64,000 bases of DNA from Actinomycetales bacterium (GCA_016711095.1 JADJTP010000003.1:682001-746000); one strand, 5' to 3'; numbered from the stretch's first letter, positions 8,719 through 18,009 are shown. Made by a program: numbers and translations. The notes: a model not told the origin generated them from the letters alone.

Positions 8719-9333
8719 TCAGCTGAGCCTTCCTGCGCGCCACAGCGCCGCGGCACCGGTCAACTGCTCCGCCGTCCCGAACAACTCGGCCGCCTGGCGG
8801 GCGGCGTCTTCGCCTTCCGAGGATGCCGCCCGCCCGGCGCTGACAACCCGACAGAAGGCGGCGGCCCGCTCCAGCGCGACCGCGAAGTCCCCCTCGAAGA
8901 CCCCGTGCAGCACGGCGTCGACGAGGGCGAGCAACTCGTCAGGGCCAGGCGGCTCCGCGGCCCCGGCGACGACATGGTTGACGTCGGCGAAGCGCATGCC
9001 CGCGGCATACTCGATGCTGGCCTCTCGGGGCATCCGGCGCACCCATTCGCGCAACGCGTAGAGGCGCCAGAGGGCCCCCGGAAGGCTCCCCGCCGGTCGC
9101 GCCGCCCACAGGTCGGCGAGGGTGTCGAGTCCGACCTCGTCGACGATGGCGACGAGACGCTGGGTGAGCTCGGGCCGCCCCGACGAGCGGCCGGTCCGCA
9201 ACAGGACTGCCGCGGACTCGTGCGCTGCGTCGATCTGCTGGACCGGGTCGACGGAGCCGCCGAGCGCCGTCAGGGCTGCGGCGTCCAAGAGCAGCGGGCG
9301 GCGTGGACGCGCGGGCCCGTTGGTCGAGGTCAC
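8719..9333 (-). CDS. Conserved protein of unknown function
   Basis: A 204-residue soluble, mostly helical, alanine- and leucine-rich protein without signal peptide or membrane segment. A stretch around residues 85-125 contains L-R-E-W-V-R-R-M-P and M-R-F-A-D-V-N-H-V-V-A-G. I do not recognise a domain. It stands alone between convergent pstB and divergent tRNA-Lys. Codon use and G/C at third positions are typical of the window and the opposite frame is poor, so I take it as a real gene. Confidence 0.75.
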   Translation of the reverse strand: MTSTNGPARPRRPLLLDAAALTALGGSVDPVQQIDAAHESAAVLLRTGRSSGRPELTQRLVAIVDEVGLDTLADLWAARPAGSLPGALWRLYALREWVRRMPREASIEYAAGMRFADVNHVVAGAAEPPGPDELLALVDAVLHGVFEGDFAVALERAAAFCRVVSAGRAASSEGEDAARQAAELFGTAEQLTGAAALWRAGRLS

Positions 9334-9449
9334 CGTCTCTCCCTTCGTGGAGTGCGGTCGGTCAGTGTCCCCGCCGCCTCGACCGCTGGGTTGCGGACTG
9401 CACGTCGACTAGGCTGCGGTGGCCGGGTGTGGCGCCAACACTCTCGCAC

Positions 9450-9524
9450 GGGTCTCTAGCTCAATGGCAGAGCTGCGGACTTTTAATCCGTAGGTTGAGG
9501 GTTCGAGCCCCTCGGGACCCACCA
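9450..9524 (+). tRNA. tRNA-Lys (TTT anticodon)
   Basis: Cloverleaf by eye: acceptor GGGTCTC pairs with GGGACCC (one G-U), D arm GCTC/GAGC, anticodon loop CTTTTAA with anticodon TTT, T arm GAGGG-TTCGAGC-CCCTC, discriminator A and encoded CCA. Confidence 0.95.
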
Positions 9525-9745
9525 AACCCGCAGGTCAATGAGCGAAGGCTGCCGTTGTTGCCCATAGCCGCGCCGCACACCGGTCGGCCTTGGCCGACAT
9601 CAACGTGTTCTACAACGTGGTCACGCTCACCGAATCTGTACACCACTCTGGCGGGCAGCACTCGGGGCAATGTGTCGACTTGGATGACAAGACCCTACTT
9701 TCCCCCTACCCTTGCCCACATTCGTTCCTAGGGGAGGGGCTCGAC

Positions 9746-10336
9746 ATGAGGTACGCACGGTTTTTGATGGTGGTGACGGTCGGCGTAGGGCTGGCAGTCG
9801 GCGGGTGCGGCTCGGGGGGCGGGGGGACAGTCGCCGGGACGCCGGCCCAGACCACCTCGGCAGCCGCCGTGTCCAGCAGCGTTGCCCAGTCGGCATCGGT
9901 CGCCACCGCCGCAGCCCCGACGGGTCAGCTGTCGACCACGATGGTTGAGTGCGCCACCGTGAAGCTTCCGCTTCCGGCAGGCCTCAAGCGGGCGAACGTC
10001 AGCCCGGTCGACGGGCCGATGTGTGCCTACGACTCGGACACCGACTACGTGTCGTTCACGGTGGGCCCTCGCCTGGCCACCTCCTTCAAGGCAGCCAAGC
10101 TCGTCGAGCAGGAGAACTCGAAGGGCAAGGTCGTCATCGAACCGGTGTCGGCGGACGGATGGACGTTCGGTGCCCGGTGGCCCGACAACGGGCCGACTGC
10201 CCGAGTGCAGTACTGGCTGGTGGACGGCAAGAACCGGGTACTGATGTGCAAGATGGGCAGCGACCGGGGCGCGGCCGGTATCAAAGAGCTCGCCGCTGTC
10301 TGCGAGATGGCCAAGGCCGCGCTCTACACCCCGTAG
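9746..10336 (+). CDS. Putative secreted lipoprotein of unknown function
   Basis: A 196-residue protein with a lipoprotein signal: hydrophobic segment then V-G-G-C, with Cys at about residue 20, followed by a Gly-rich spacer and an Ala/Ser/Thr linker. The mature domain, from about residue 70, has Cys in V-E-C-A-T, M-C-A-Y-D, L-M-C-K-M and V-C-E-M-A, compatible with two disulfides, as in small DUF3558-like actinobacterial lipoproteins; that likeness is only general. ATG 9746 follows GGGGAGGGG. It precedes the 85-aa/amidoligase pair in the same direction, but 210 bases separate them. Confidence 0.75.
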   Translation: MRYARFLMVVTVGVGLAVGGCGSGGGGTVAGTPAQTTSAAAVSSSVAQSASVATAAAPTGQLSTTMVECATVKLPLPAGLKRANVSPVDGPMCAYDSDTDYVSFTVGPRLATSFKAAKLVEQENSKGKVVIEPVSADGWTFGARWPDNGPTARVQYWLVDGKNRVLMCKMGSDRGAAGIKELAAVCEMAKAALYTP

Positions 10337-10546
10337 GCGAGACCCTCGTAGCCAGGACCGGGCAGCGTGTCGGGACGTGGGTGCGGGCGGTGGTGCTCGT
10401 CGTCATGGGTGGCGCGGTAACGGCCCAGCTCAGGGAAGGAAGCACAGCGCCACCCGGCGTTGTTGGAGTTGACTGACTCGTCGGTTCTTGGGCGAAGTCA
10501 GGTTGATCACAGTCAATGCCTGTCAGTCACGGGAGGAACAAACGCG

Positions 10547-10804
10547 GTGGGTGAAAAGGGAAACATCACGTCCGACGAATTAGCCGCCGCTGCGTCTGCG
10601 AGCGCCGAGTCCGGCGGCGTCGGCGCCGTCATTGCTGGCGCTGGCACCACGGTGACGGCTGTCTTTGAGGACACCGGGTCCACGGTCCGGGACAAGCTGA
10701 TCGACAAGGCCTCCGATGCGGGAATTGCCACGGCGCAGGAGTCGTGGCGATCTCGCCACCCAGAGGGAGAGACAAACCCTGAGTCGACAGAACAGCCGAA
10801 GTAG
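10547..10804 (+). CDS. 85-residue protein preceding the amidoligase-like gene; possible peptide substrate
   Basis: A small protein starting at GTG 10547, ten bases after a strong GGGAGG. It is alanine-, serine- and glycine-rich, without cysteine. A polar start is followed by a low-complexity hydrophobic stretch (A-E-S-G-G-V-G-A-V-I-A-G-A-G) and an acidic, polar C-terminal tail rich in Glu, Ser and Pro. No signal peptide. Its stop lies six bases before the next start, so the two are probably co-translated. An imperfect inverted repeat (CAGGTTGA ... TCAATGCCTG, 10499-10522) lies just upstream and may be an operator. I do not recognise a family. Because the partner looks like a peptide-bond-forming ligase, I infer this could be its substrate. 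Confidence 0.6.
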   Translation: MGEKGNITSDELAAAASASAESGGVGAVIAGAGTTVTAVFEDTGSTVRDKLIDKASDAGIATAQESWRSRHPEGETNPESTEQPK

Positions 10805-10810
10805 GGTGCC

Positions 10811-12853
10811 GTGCTGGGCGCCACGCTAGCGCGACGCCTGGACGTCCGCCCTGTGCACGGTGCCTGCCGGGTCGGCGTAGAGCATGAGCTGCAGGTGTGG
10901 GCTCCAGACGGGCAGCAGGACTTCCGTCTCCTCATCGCCAAAGTCGCGGGACCGGTCGGCGTCCAGCACCCTGGTGACCCTCGAACTCGGTGGCTGGCAA
11001 GTGGCTTGGCGTTGACCGCCGACGGGTGGGAGGCCGAGCTGATCACCCCGCCGGTGCCGCTACGCCGCAGCTCTCCCGATGCGATCGCCGCGATGCTCGA
11101 CATGGAGCGGCACCGGCTCATGAGCTCGCTGCGTGAGGCTGACCGGCATGCGCGCCTGGTCGGTTTCTCCACGCATGTCAACGTGTCGGTCGATGACGGG
11201 GCGGTGGTAGACGTTGCACGTGAGTTCGCTTCCCGCTGTGCTGTCGCGGCGGGCCTGCTGCTAGACGGTGCCGATTCTCCGGGTGTGCTGATTCGGCCAC
11301 GGCGGGGGCGGCTGGAGATCTGTGGAGAATACGCCACGGGTGAGGACCTGGCCGCCAGCATTGTGTTCGTCGCCGCGGCTGCGGCGATGCTAGGTAATCC
11401 GGACGCGACGCTGCCTGAAGTGGGAAACTGGCGCGTGGACCCCGCCAGAGAGCGGTTCGGATTCTTTGTCGGACGGGGCGCGACGGGTTCTGACCTGTAC
11501 CTGGCTGGCCGCCGTGCGCCAGTGTCATTGGGCGACCGGACCGTCCTGGCGCAGCATCACTTGGAGGGCGTCTGGTCGCTCGTCCGACCGTATGCCGACT
11601 CGCTCGGTCTGGATCCCACCCTGGTCGACGACCGCGTACTGGGGGTCGTGCCGCTGCCAATGGAGCGTGCCCCTACCGGGGGCGAGGACGCCTGGATGCA
11701 GGATCGGAGAGGGTCGACGCAGGGTGCAAACGCACAGGGGTTGACTCTGCTGGATCCAGCAGAACGGACGCGTCGACGCGGCGCGGTGACGCTGACCCCG
11801 GCATGGCTGACGTGGTCCACCGTTGCCTGGCGTTGCGAGGACGCCAGGCAAGGCGTGGCGGTCTATGCGGTGATGCCCGTCGAGTGCGAGCCGGTTTTCC
11901 TGCAACAGCTCGACGACGGTGCCCTTGATGGGCTGCTAGCTCGGTCCCTTCGCCGACGCGCGCGCGACCGGGTCCTTTGCAGTGCCGACAAGACCCGGCG
12001 CCCCGAGTTCTGGCGAGCCGTGCGGCCAGAGGCGCTAGTCCCGGCAGAGCGCGACCATTCGGGCGCGATTGCTCAGTTTGGGGCCGGCTCGGGTTCTGGT
12101 GACCAGGCGCGGACCAAGGACCGCTACGACGAGTCCACCCCGTCAACGCCTTCGGCCTCGGGCCGAGCAGCGTCCCCCGTTGGGGCGGCCGCCGCGAACA
12201 CAAAGACGCGCCCCATCCCTCATCGCGGCCTGCTCATCGCGGCCGCAGGCGTCGCAGCCCTGTTAGCCGGTGGCGCGATCTGGGCGATCACCGGCGGCAA
12301 CGATCCGACCACAGCCCGAACCACATCGACCGTTGGTCCGACACCGATCTCCGGCCCGGGGGCCTCCGCGCGGGCTATAGCCTCGCCCGGAGGCCCTGCG
12401 CCGACCGTCCAGCCGCCGACAGCTCGGCGCTGGAGTGTCAGTTACGTTGGGACTCTGGACCGTGGCCCCGGTCCCGGCGGTGGACCGGAGGAGGGCTTCC
12501 AGATGGGCATCTTCTGCCCGGACGACACCGGCCGTGACTGCAACTTCACAGGATTCAGCGTCTTCGGGTGGGACGAGCTGTCGGGCATCCAGTTGTCTGG
12601 GCCCGGAACGTACAAGGCAGCCTACGTGGACCCCGCGTACAACCCCTGCAATGCCCCCAGGGACGGCTCAGGGCCACCGACCAACGTGACAATCACTCTC
12701 GACGAAGCATCCATGAGGTGGAATATCAATTCGGCCGACACCGGGCTCTTCGACTGTGGCGATGGTAGTCAAAGTCAGAAGGAGGCCAGTTCGTACAGCT
12801 TCGAAGGGGCGTTTGTCGAGGGGTCACTTCCGGGATTCGCTCCCCGACCTTAA
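10811..12853 (+). CDS. Membrane-anchored GCS/amidoligase-like protein with extracellular C-terminal domain
   Basis: A 680-residue protein in three parts. Residues 20-180 carry a motif set resembling the glutamate-cysteine-ligase/amidoligase superfamily: G-V-E-H-E-L at 22-27, E-A-E-L-I-T-P-P at 74-81, T-H-V-N-V-S at 121-126 and R-P-R-R-G-R-L-E-I at 162-170. These correspond in order to the Mg-binding Glu, second Glu, H-x-N and basic ATP motifs. The cytoplasmic part continues to about residue 465. One membrane helix follows near 472-494, then a Ser/Pro/Gly linker, then a compact domain of about 130 residues with four cysteines (C-P-D-D, D-C-N-F, P-C-N-A, D-C-G-D). Starts at GTG 10811. Such enzymes join an amine to a carboxylate using ATP. 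The fusion to a membrane helix and outside domain is unusual. Family assignment is by eye and moderate. Confidence 0.6.
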   Translation: MLGATLARRLDVRPVHGACRVGVEHELQVWAPDGQQDFRLLIAKVAGPVGVQHPGDPRTRWLASGLALTADGWEAELITPPVPLRRSSPDAIAAMLDMERHRLMSSLREADRHARLVGFSTHVNVSVDDGAVVDVAREFASRCAVAAGLLLDGADSPGVLIRPRRGRLEICGEYATGEDLAASIVFVAAAAAMLGNPDATLPEVGNWRVDPARERFGFFVGRGATGSDLYLAGRRAPVSLGDRTVLAQHHLEGVWSLVRPYADSLGLDPTLVDDRVLGVVPLPMERAPTGGEDAWMQDRRGSTQGANAQGLTLLDPAERTRRRGAVTLTPAWLTWSTVAWRCEDARQGVAVYAVMPVECEPVFLQQLDDGALDGLLARSLRRRARDRVLCSADKTRRPEFWRAVRPEALVPAERDHSGAIAQFGAGSGSGDQARTKDRYDESTPSTPSASGRAASPVGAAAANTKTRPIPHRGLLIAAAGVAALLAGGAIWAITGGNDPTTARTTSTVGPTPISGPGASARAIASPGGPAPTVQPPTARRWSVSYVGTLDRGPGPGGGPEEGFQMGIFCPDDTGRDCNFTGFSVFGWDELSGIQLSGPGTYKAAYVDPAYNPCNAPRDGSGPPTNVTITLDEASMRWNINSADTGLFDCGDGSQSQKEASSYSFEGAFVEGSLPGFAPRP

Positions 12854-13003
12854 GGGCTGGGCGCCGGAGGTTGCTTTGGCCTCTCCGCCGCGCAGACCAC
12901 CCTGGTTACCGCGCAGAACCCATGCCATGATCACCAGACCGAGACCGAGGCTGGCGGCCGGGCCTTAGGGACCATCCGTCGGCCGCCGCGACAAGGAGCG
13001 CAG

Positions 13004-14038
13004 ATGACCGAGCCCTCCCCCATGACCCTCGGCGTGATCGGTTTGGGCCGGATGGGGGCCAACATCGTCCGGCGCCTGATGGCCGATGGGCACACCGCCG
13101 TCGTGTACGACATCAACCCCGACGCCGTGGCTGCGATGGCCGACGAGGGCGCGGTCGGGGCCGACTCGTTGGCCGACCTGGCTCCGAGGCTGACGGCCCC
13201 GCGCGCCGTCTGGATCATGGTCCCGGCCGGGCGGATCACCGAGGCGACGATCGCCGCCGTTGCCGACGTCCTGGAGCCCGGCGACGTCATTATCGACGGC
13301 GGCAACACGCATTACACCGATGACCTGCGCCACGCGGCCGCCTTGCGGTCTCGGGGCATCCATCATGTCGACGTCGGCACCAGCGGTGGGGTGTGGGGCG
13401 CCGAGCGCGGGTATTGCCTGATGATCGGAGGCGAGCAGGAACCGGTCGACCGGCTCACCCCGATCTTCGCCTCGCTCGCACCCGGCGTGGGCGCGGCGCA
13501 GCGGTCCCCCGGGCGTTCAGGGCCGCCCGATTCCGCGGAGCAGGGCTATTTGCACTGCGGGCCGAACGGGGCCGGGCACTTCGTGAAGATGGTGCACAAC
13601 GGGATCGAGTACGGCCTCATGGCAGCCTATGCCGAGGGCCTGAACATCCTGGCCAACGCCGACGCGGGCCTGCGCACCAGGGACGCCGACGCCGAGACCG
13701 CGCCTCTGGAGCACCCTGAGTACTACCAGTACGACCTTGACCTCCCCTCGATCACCGAGGTGTGGCGGCGCGGTTCCGTCGTCGGATCGTGGCTGCTGGA
13801 CCTGACCGCCGCCGCGTTGCACGAATCCCCGGAGCTGGCGGAGTTCTCCGGGCGGGTCTCGGACTCCGGCGAAGGGCGCTGGACCGCGGTGGCCGCAGTC
13901 GATGAAGGAGTCCCCGCTCCCGTTCTGACCGCGGCGCTCATGGCTCGATTCGACTCCCAGGGATCGGCCGCCTACGCCAACAGGGTCCTGTCCGCCATGC
14001 GCAAGCAATTCGGCGGGCACCACGAGAAGACCGGATGA
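13004..14038 (+). CDS. gnd: 6-phosphogluconate dehydrogenase, decarboxylating (short GndA type)
   Basis: Oxidises and decarboxylates 6-phosphogluconate to ribulose 5-phosphate with NAD(P). The 344-residue protein has the Rossmann start L-G-V-I-G-L-G-R-M-G-A-N, the substrate-binding D-V-G-T-S-G-G-V-W-G and the catalytic Lys/Asn in F-V-K-M-V-H-N-G-I-E-Y, all typical of the short bacterial class. ATG 13004 follows AAGGAG. Transketolase follows after 103 bases on the same strand, consistent with a pentose phosphate operon. Glucose-6-phosphate dehydrogenase and transaldolase, often with them, are absent from the window. Confidence 0.92.
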   Translation: MTEPSPMTLGVIGLGRMGANIVRRLMADGHTAVVYDINPDAVAAMADEGAVGADSLADLAPRLTAPRAVWIMVPAGRITEATIAAVADVLEPGDVIIDGGNTHYTDDLRHAAALRSRGIHHVDVGTSGGVWGAERGYCLMIGGEQEPVDRLTPIFASLAPGVGAAQRSPGRSGPPDSAEQGYLHCGPNGAGHFVKMVHNGIEYGLMAAYAEGLNILANADAGLRTRDADAETAPLEHPEYYQYDLDLPSITEVWRRGSVVGSWLLDLTAAALHESPELAEFSGRVSDSGEGRWTAVAAVDEGVPAPVLTAALMARFDSQGSAAYANRVLSAMRKQFGGHHEKTG

Positions 14039-14141
14039 ACCGGCGCGAAGCCGGGTACTGAGCGCTCCAACTGACCGATCGAGAGGGTCAGGTGAAGCCC
14101 CGGGCCATGGAACGTGGCACGGGACGACGAACGGAGCCCCG

Positions 14142-16022
14142 ATGACGAGCACCATGACCATCACCGATCCCGATGAGCTCGCGGTTGCAACCATCCGCAC
14201 CCTGGCTATGGACGCGGTCCAGGCCGCCAACTCCGGCCACCCGGGAACTCCGATGGCCCTGGCCCCGGTGGCTTACACCCTGTGGCAGGAGTTCCTGCGC
14301 TTCGACCCGGCGCAGCCGATCTGGGCCAACCGGGACCGCTTCGTGCTGTCGGTCGGCCACGCCTCAATGCTGCTCTACTCGTTACTGCACCTCACCGGGG
14401 TGCGCTCGGTGGACCCGAAGTACGAGACCCTCGGCGAGCCGTCAGTGAGCGTGGAGGACCTCAAGCGGTTCCGCCAGCTCGACTCCAAGTGCCCCGGGCA
14501 CCCGGAGTATCGGTGGACCGCTGGGGTCGAGTGCACGACCGGCCCACTGGGCACCGGATACGCCACCAGCGTCGGCATGGCCATGGCGTCCAAGTGGCAG
14601 GCCGCGACGTTCAACCGTCCAGGCTTTCCCCTGTTCGACTACGACGTGTATGCCGTCGGCGGAGACGGCTGCATGATGGAGGGCGTGGCCCAGGAGGCCG
14701 CCTCGCTGGCCGGGCATCTCCAACTGGACAACCTGTGCTGGATCTATGACAACAACCAGATCACCATCGAGGGCAGCACCTCCCTGGCGTTCAGCGACGA
14801 CATCGCGACGAAGTTCATCGGCCTGGGCTGGAACGTGATTCGGGTCGGCGACGCGAACGACCGCCGGAGGCTGGCCCGCGCCTTCGCCACCTTCAAGGCG
14901 GAGGCGCATCGTCCGACGCTGCGCGAGACCTGGGACGCCTTGTACGCGGCATACCGGTTGCACCACCCGGACCTGGCCGACCACCTGGACCGGATGCAAC
15001 TGCGCACCCTGCCCGACGGATGGGACACCGACATACCCTCCTTCCCGGCCGATCCCAAGGGAATTGCCGGCCGTGAGGCAAACGGAATGGTGCTCAACGC
15101 CATCGGCGCAAAGGTGCCATGGCTGGTCGGCGGCTCGGCCGACCTCGCCCCCTCGACCAAGACCCTCATGACCTTCGATGGCGCCGGGGACTTCTCCGCG
15201 TCCGACCGGGCCGGGCGCAACCTGCACTTCGGCGTTCGCGAGCACGCTGCTGGGTGCATCGCCAATGGCTTGGCCCTGTCCAAGGTGCGGCCCTACCAGG
15301 CCGGCTTCCTGATCTTCTCGGACTTCCAACGCGGGGCCATCCGGCTCTCGGCGCTGATGGAGGTCCCCGTGCTCCACCTGTACACCCATGACTCGATCGG
15401 CGTCGGAGAAGATGGGCCAACCCACCAGCCCGTGGAGCAGATCGTGTCCCTGCGCGCCATCCCGGGCCTGGTCGACATCCGCCCGGCTGACGCCAATGAG
15501 GTGGCTGAGGCGTGGCGCGTGGTGATGCCGATGCGCCACGACCCGGTGGCCTTGTTCCTGTCGCGCCAGCCCCTGCCGACCCTGGACCGCACCCGTTACG
15601 CCCCCGCATCGGGCCTGGCCCGTGGGGCGTACGTCCTGGCCGATCCGCAGGAGGGACGCGATCCGAAAGTCATCCTCATCGGGTCCGGGTCCGAGGTGGC
15701 CCTGGTCGTCGGGGCGTACGAGAGCCTCACCGCCGAGGGCGTGGCTGCCCGGGTCGTGAGCATGCCGTCCTGGGAGCTGTTCGACCGGCAGGACGACGAC
15801 TACCGGGAATCCGTGCTCCCCTCGGCCGTCCAGGCCCGGGTGGCCGTCGAGCAGGGCTCGACGCTGGGCTGGCAGCGATACGCGCCCCAGGGAGCCGTCA
15901 TCGGGATGTCGACCTTCGGCGCCTCCGCGCCACTGAAGGACCTCGTCACCAAGTTCGGCTTCACTCCGGAGGCCGTCCTCGCCACCGCGAAGGAACAGAT
16001 CGCCCGCCACTCGAGTGGGTGA
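14142..16022 (+). CDS. tkt: Transketolase with an internal in-frame deletion
   Basis: Thiamine-diphosphate enzyme of the pentose phosphate pathway. Recognisable parts: G-H-P-G-T-P-M near residue 25, P-L-G-T-G, the ThDP motif G-G-D-G-C-M-M-E-G-V ... Y-D-N-N-Q, the pyrimidine-domain G-V-R-E-H-A and H-D-S-I-G-V-G-E-D-G-P-T-H-Q-P. Length is 626, while close relatives have about 680-690. The missing part is sharp: after H-R-P-T-L (near residue 263) the sequence jumps to R-E-T-W-D-A-L. Family members have about 60 residues there including the I-G-Y-G-(A/S)-P motif and the conserved His of H-G-x-P-L. Those residues contact ThDP and substrate, so this product is expected to be inactive unless the deletion is an assembly error. 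It lies directly downstream of gnd. Confidence 0.9.
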   Translation: MTSTMTITDPDELAVATIRTLAMDAVQAANSGHPGTPMALAPVAYTLWQEFLRFDPAQPIWANRDRFVLSVGHASMLLYSLLHLTGVRSVDPKYETLGEPSVSVEDLKRFRQLDSKCPGHPEYRWTAGVECTTGPLGTGYATSVGMAMASKWQAATFNRPGFPLFDYDVYAVGGDGCMMEGVAQEAASLAGHLQLDNLCWIYDNNQITIEGSTSLAFSDDIATKFIGLGWNVIRVGDANDRRRLARAFATFKAEAHRPTLRETWDALYAAYRLHHPDLADHLDRMQLRTLPDGWDTDIPSFPADPKGIAGREANGMVLNAIGAKVPWLVGGSADLAPSTKTLMTFDGAGDFSASDRAGRNLHFGVREHAAGCIANGLALSKVRPYQAGFLIFSDFQRGAIRLSALMEVPVLHLYTHDSIGVGEDGPTHQPVEQIVSLRAIPGLVDIRPADANEVAEAWRVVMPMRHDPVALFLSRQPLPTLDRTRYAPASGLARGAYVLADPQEGRDPKVILIGSGSEVALVVGAYESLTAEGVAARVVSMPSWELFDRQDDDYRESVLPSAVQARVAVEQGSTLGWQRYAPQGAVIGMSTFGASAPLKDLVTKFGFTPEAVLATAKEQIARHSSG

Positions 16023-16185
16023 GGTGAGGGCGAGTTGGGCCACTTCGCGGGCAACAAGCACCCAGCTGGGGTGCAACAGCACAAATTCACCACCCTGCTA
16101 TTGTCCAAGAGTGCCGAGGATCGCCCACGGTGACTAGTGTCTACGCCGATGCCTTGGCCGTGGCGCTGCCCCTGGGAGGAGTACG

Positions 16186-18009
16186 GTGACGCGCGACGAC
16201 CGGATCCGGGTCTGGGCACCGGCCGCCACCCGCGTTGATCTTGACCTCGCCCCTGTCGGCGGCGTCGTCACGACAACCCCAATGGATCCGGCCTCGGGCG
16301 GCTGGTGGGTGGAGCGGCCCGGGCAGCGTCCGGCATACGGCGACGACGGGGCCGTTTCCGCGAGTTATGACTATGCCTTCCGTGTTGACGGCGGCGAGCC
16401 GCGGCCCGACCCTCGCAGCCCGTGGCAGCCGCAGGGCGTCCACGAGGCGAGCCGGACCTTCGACGCGGGGGCGTACCGCTGGCGCGACACGCGGTGGCGA
16501 GGTCCACGCGGCGGAGCTGGTGCGATCGGCGGGGTCATCTACGAGCTGCACATCGGCACATTCACCGGGCCGGGCACGTTCGAGGCGGCGATCGGGCGCC
16601 TCGACCACCTCGTTGCGCTCGGCGTGGATGTGGTCGAGGTGATGCCGGTTGCGGCGTTCGAGGGCCGGTGGGGGTGGGGCTACGACGGTGTTGCGCTCTA
16701 TGCGGTGCACCACCCCTACGGCGGACCCGTGGCCCTGCAGCACTTCGTCAACGCATGCCACGAGCGTGGGCTCGGGGTCTGCCTTGACGTCGTCTACAAC
16801 CACGTCGGCGCGAGTGGCAGCTACCTGCAGCAGTTCGGCCCCTACTTCACTGCGGCGCACGAGACCCCCTGGGGAGAGGCGGTGAATCTAGACACGGCCG
16901 GCTCCGAGACGGTGCGGGAGTTCCTCGTCGAGAACGCGTTGAGATGGTTCCGCGACTTCCACGTCGACGCCCTGCGCATCGACGCCGTCCACGAGCTGCA
17001 CGACGACTCGCCACGGCACCTGCTCGCACAGCTCTCCGACGCGGTGGCCGAACTGTCCACCGAACTTGGCCGGCCGCTCGCGCTCATCGCCGAGTCCGAC
17101 CTCAACGACCCAGTGATGATCACCCCCACCTCGGAAGGCGGCCGGGGGATGGGCGCCCAGTGGGCCGACGACGTGCACCACGCGCTACACGCCGCCCTCA
17201 CCCATGAGTCCGAGGGCTACTACGCCGACTTCCTCGAACCCGGAGCCCTCTCCACGACCCTGACCCAGGCCTTCCTGCACGACGGCCGGTGGTCCAGCTT
17301 CCGCGGCCAGAGCTGGGGGGTGCCCGTCGACACCTCGGTTCACCGCAGGAACGCCTTCCTGGCGTACCTGCAGAGCCACGACCAGATCGGCAACGGCGCC
17401 GTCGGCGAGCGGATCAGCTCCAAGGTCACGCCGGGCCAGCAGGCCCTCGCCGCCGCTGTCTACCTGCTGTCCGGCTTCACGCCGATGATCTTCATGGGCG
17501 AAGAGTGGGCAGCTTCTACGCCGTGGCAATTCTTCACCGACTTCGAGGATGCTGAGCTCGGCGACGCCATCACCGAGGGCAGGCTCGAGGAGTTTGCTGG
17601 CGACGGCCGGGACGACGACGACGACGTGCCCGACCCCCAACGGTCATCCACCCGGCGGCGCAGTGTCCTGGACTGGGGGGAGCGGGCCGACCCCAGCCAC
17701 CAGCGCATGTTCGGCTGGTACAGCAAGCTCATCGCCGTGCGCCGGGCGCAGCCGCACCTCACCGAAGTCGTCCTCGACGAGGCAACCGTCAACGAGAACG
17801 TCCGCGGCGGGCAGCTCCAGTGGCTCGTGCTCAGCCACGGGCGGCTGCGGGTAGTCTGCAACTTCGGGACACAGACGGCGCTCGTGCCGCTTCTGGAGGG
17901 GCCCGACGGCGCGCAGCTGCTGCTGGCGTGGGACCCGGGGTCGACCCGGCATACGCCCGGGGTCGTCGAGCTCGGCGGCCCCGGCGTCGCAGTGCTCGAG
18001 GTGCGCTAA
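16186..18009 (+). CDS. treZ: Malto-oligosyltrehalose trehalohydrolase
   Basis: Releases trehalose from maltooligosyl trehalose, the last step of the TreY-TreZ route from glycogen. 607 residues: an N-terminal beta-sandwich (about 1-100) followed by a GH13 barrel. Visible GH13 motifs: D-V-V-Y-N-H-V-G, A-L-R-I-D-A-V-H with the nucleophile Asp, I-A-E-S-D-L-N-D with the acid/base Glu, and Y-L-Q-S-H-D-Q-I-G-N. The long histidine/aspartate-rich E-F-A-G-D-G-R insert before the C terminus is usual for TreZ. It starts at GTG 16186 after GGGAGGA. TreX and TreY are not in the window, so the gene is separated from its usual partners here. Confidence 0.93.
   Translation: MTRDDRIRVWAPAATRVDLDLAPVGGVVTTTPMDPASGGWWVERPGQRPAYGDDGAVSASYDYAFRVDGGEPRPDPRSPWQPQGVHEASRTFDAGAYRWRDTRWRGPRGGAGAIGGVIYELHIGTFTGPGTFEAAIGRLDHLVALGVDVVEVMPVAAFEGRWGWGYDGVALYAVHHPYGGPVALQHFVNACHERGLGVCLDVVYNHVGASGSYLQQFGPYFTAAHETPWGEAVNLDTAGSETVREFLVENALRWFRDFHVDALRIDAVHELHDDSPRHLLAQLSDAVAELSTELGRPLALIAESDLNDPVMITPTSEGGRGMGAQWADDVHHALHAALTHESEGYYADFLEPGALSTTLTQAFLHDGRWSSFRGQSWGVPVDTSVHRRNAFLAYLQSHDQIGNGAVGERISSKVTPGQQALAAAVYLLSGFTPMIFMGEEWAASTPWQFFTDFEDAELGDAITEGRLEEFAGDGRDDDDDVPDPQRSSTRRRSVLDWGERADPSHQRMFGWYSKLIAVRRAQPHLTEVVLDEATVNENVRGGQLQWLVLSHGRLRVVCNFGTQTALVPLLEGPDGAQLLLAWDPGSTRHTPGVVELGGPGVAVLEVR

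Noticed and set aside
10811..12853. Reading the protein as glutamate-cysteine ligase proper (EgtA/GshA)
   Set aside because: The catalytic-type region is short and fused to a membrane helix and secreted domain; only superfamily-level motifs fit.
13004..16022. gnd-tkt as a recent foreign insertion
   Set aside because: The native octamer occurs in this stretch (around 14650 and 14949) and composition matches the surroundings.
14442..16082. Minus-strand 546-codon frame opposite transketolase
   Set aside because: Shadow of the transketolase gene, with no family features and low-complexity composition.
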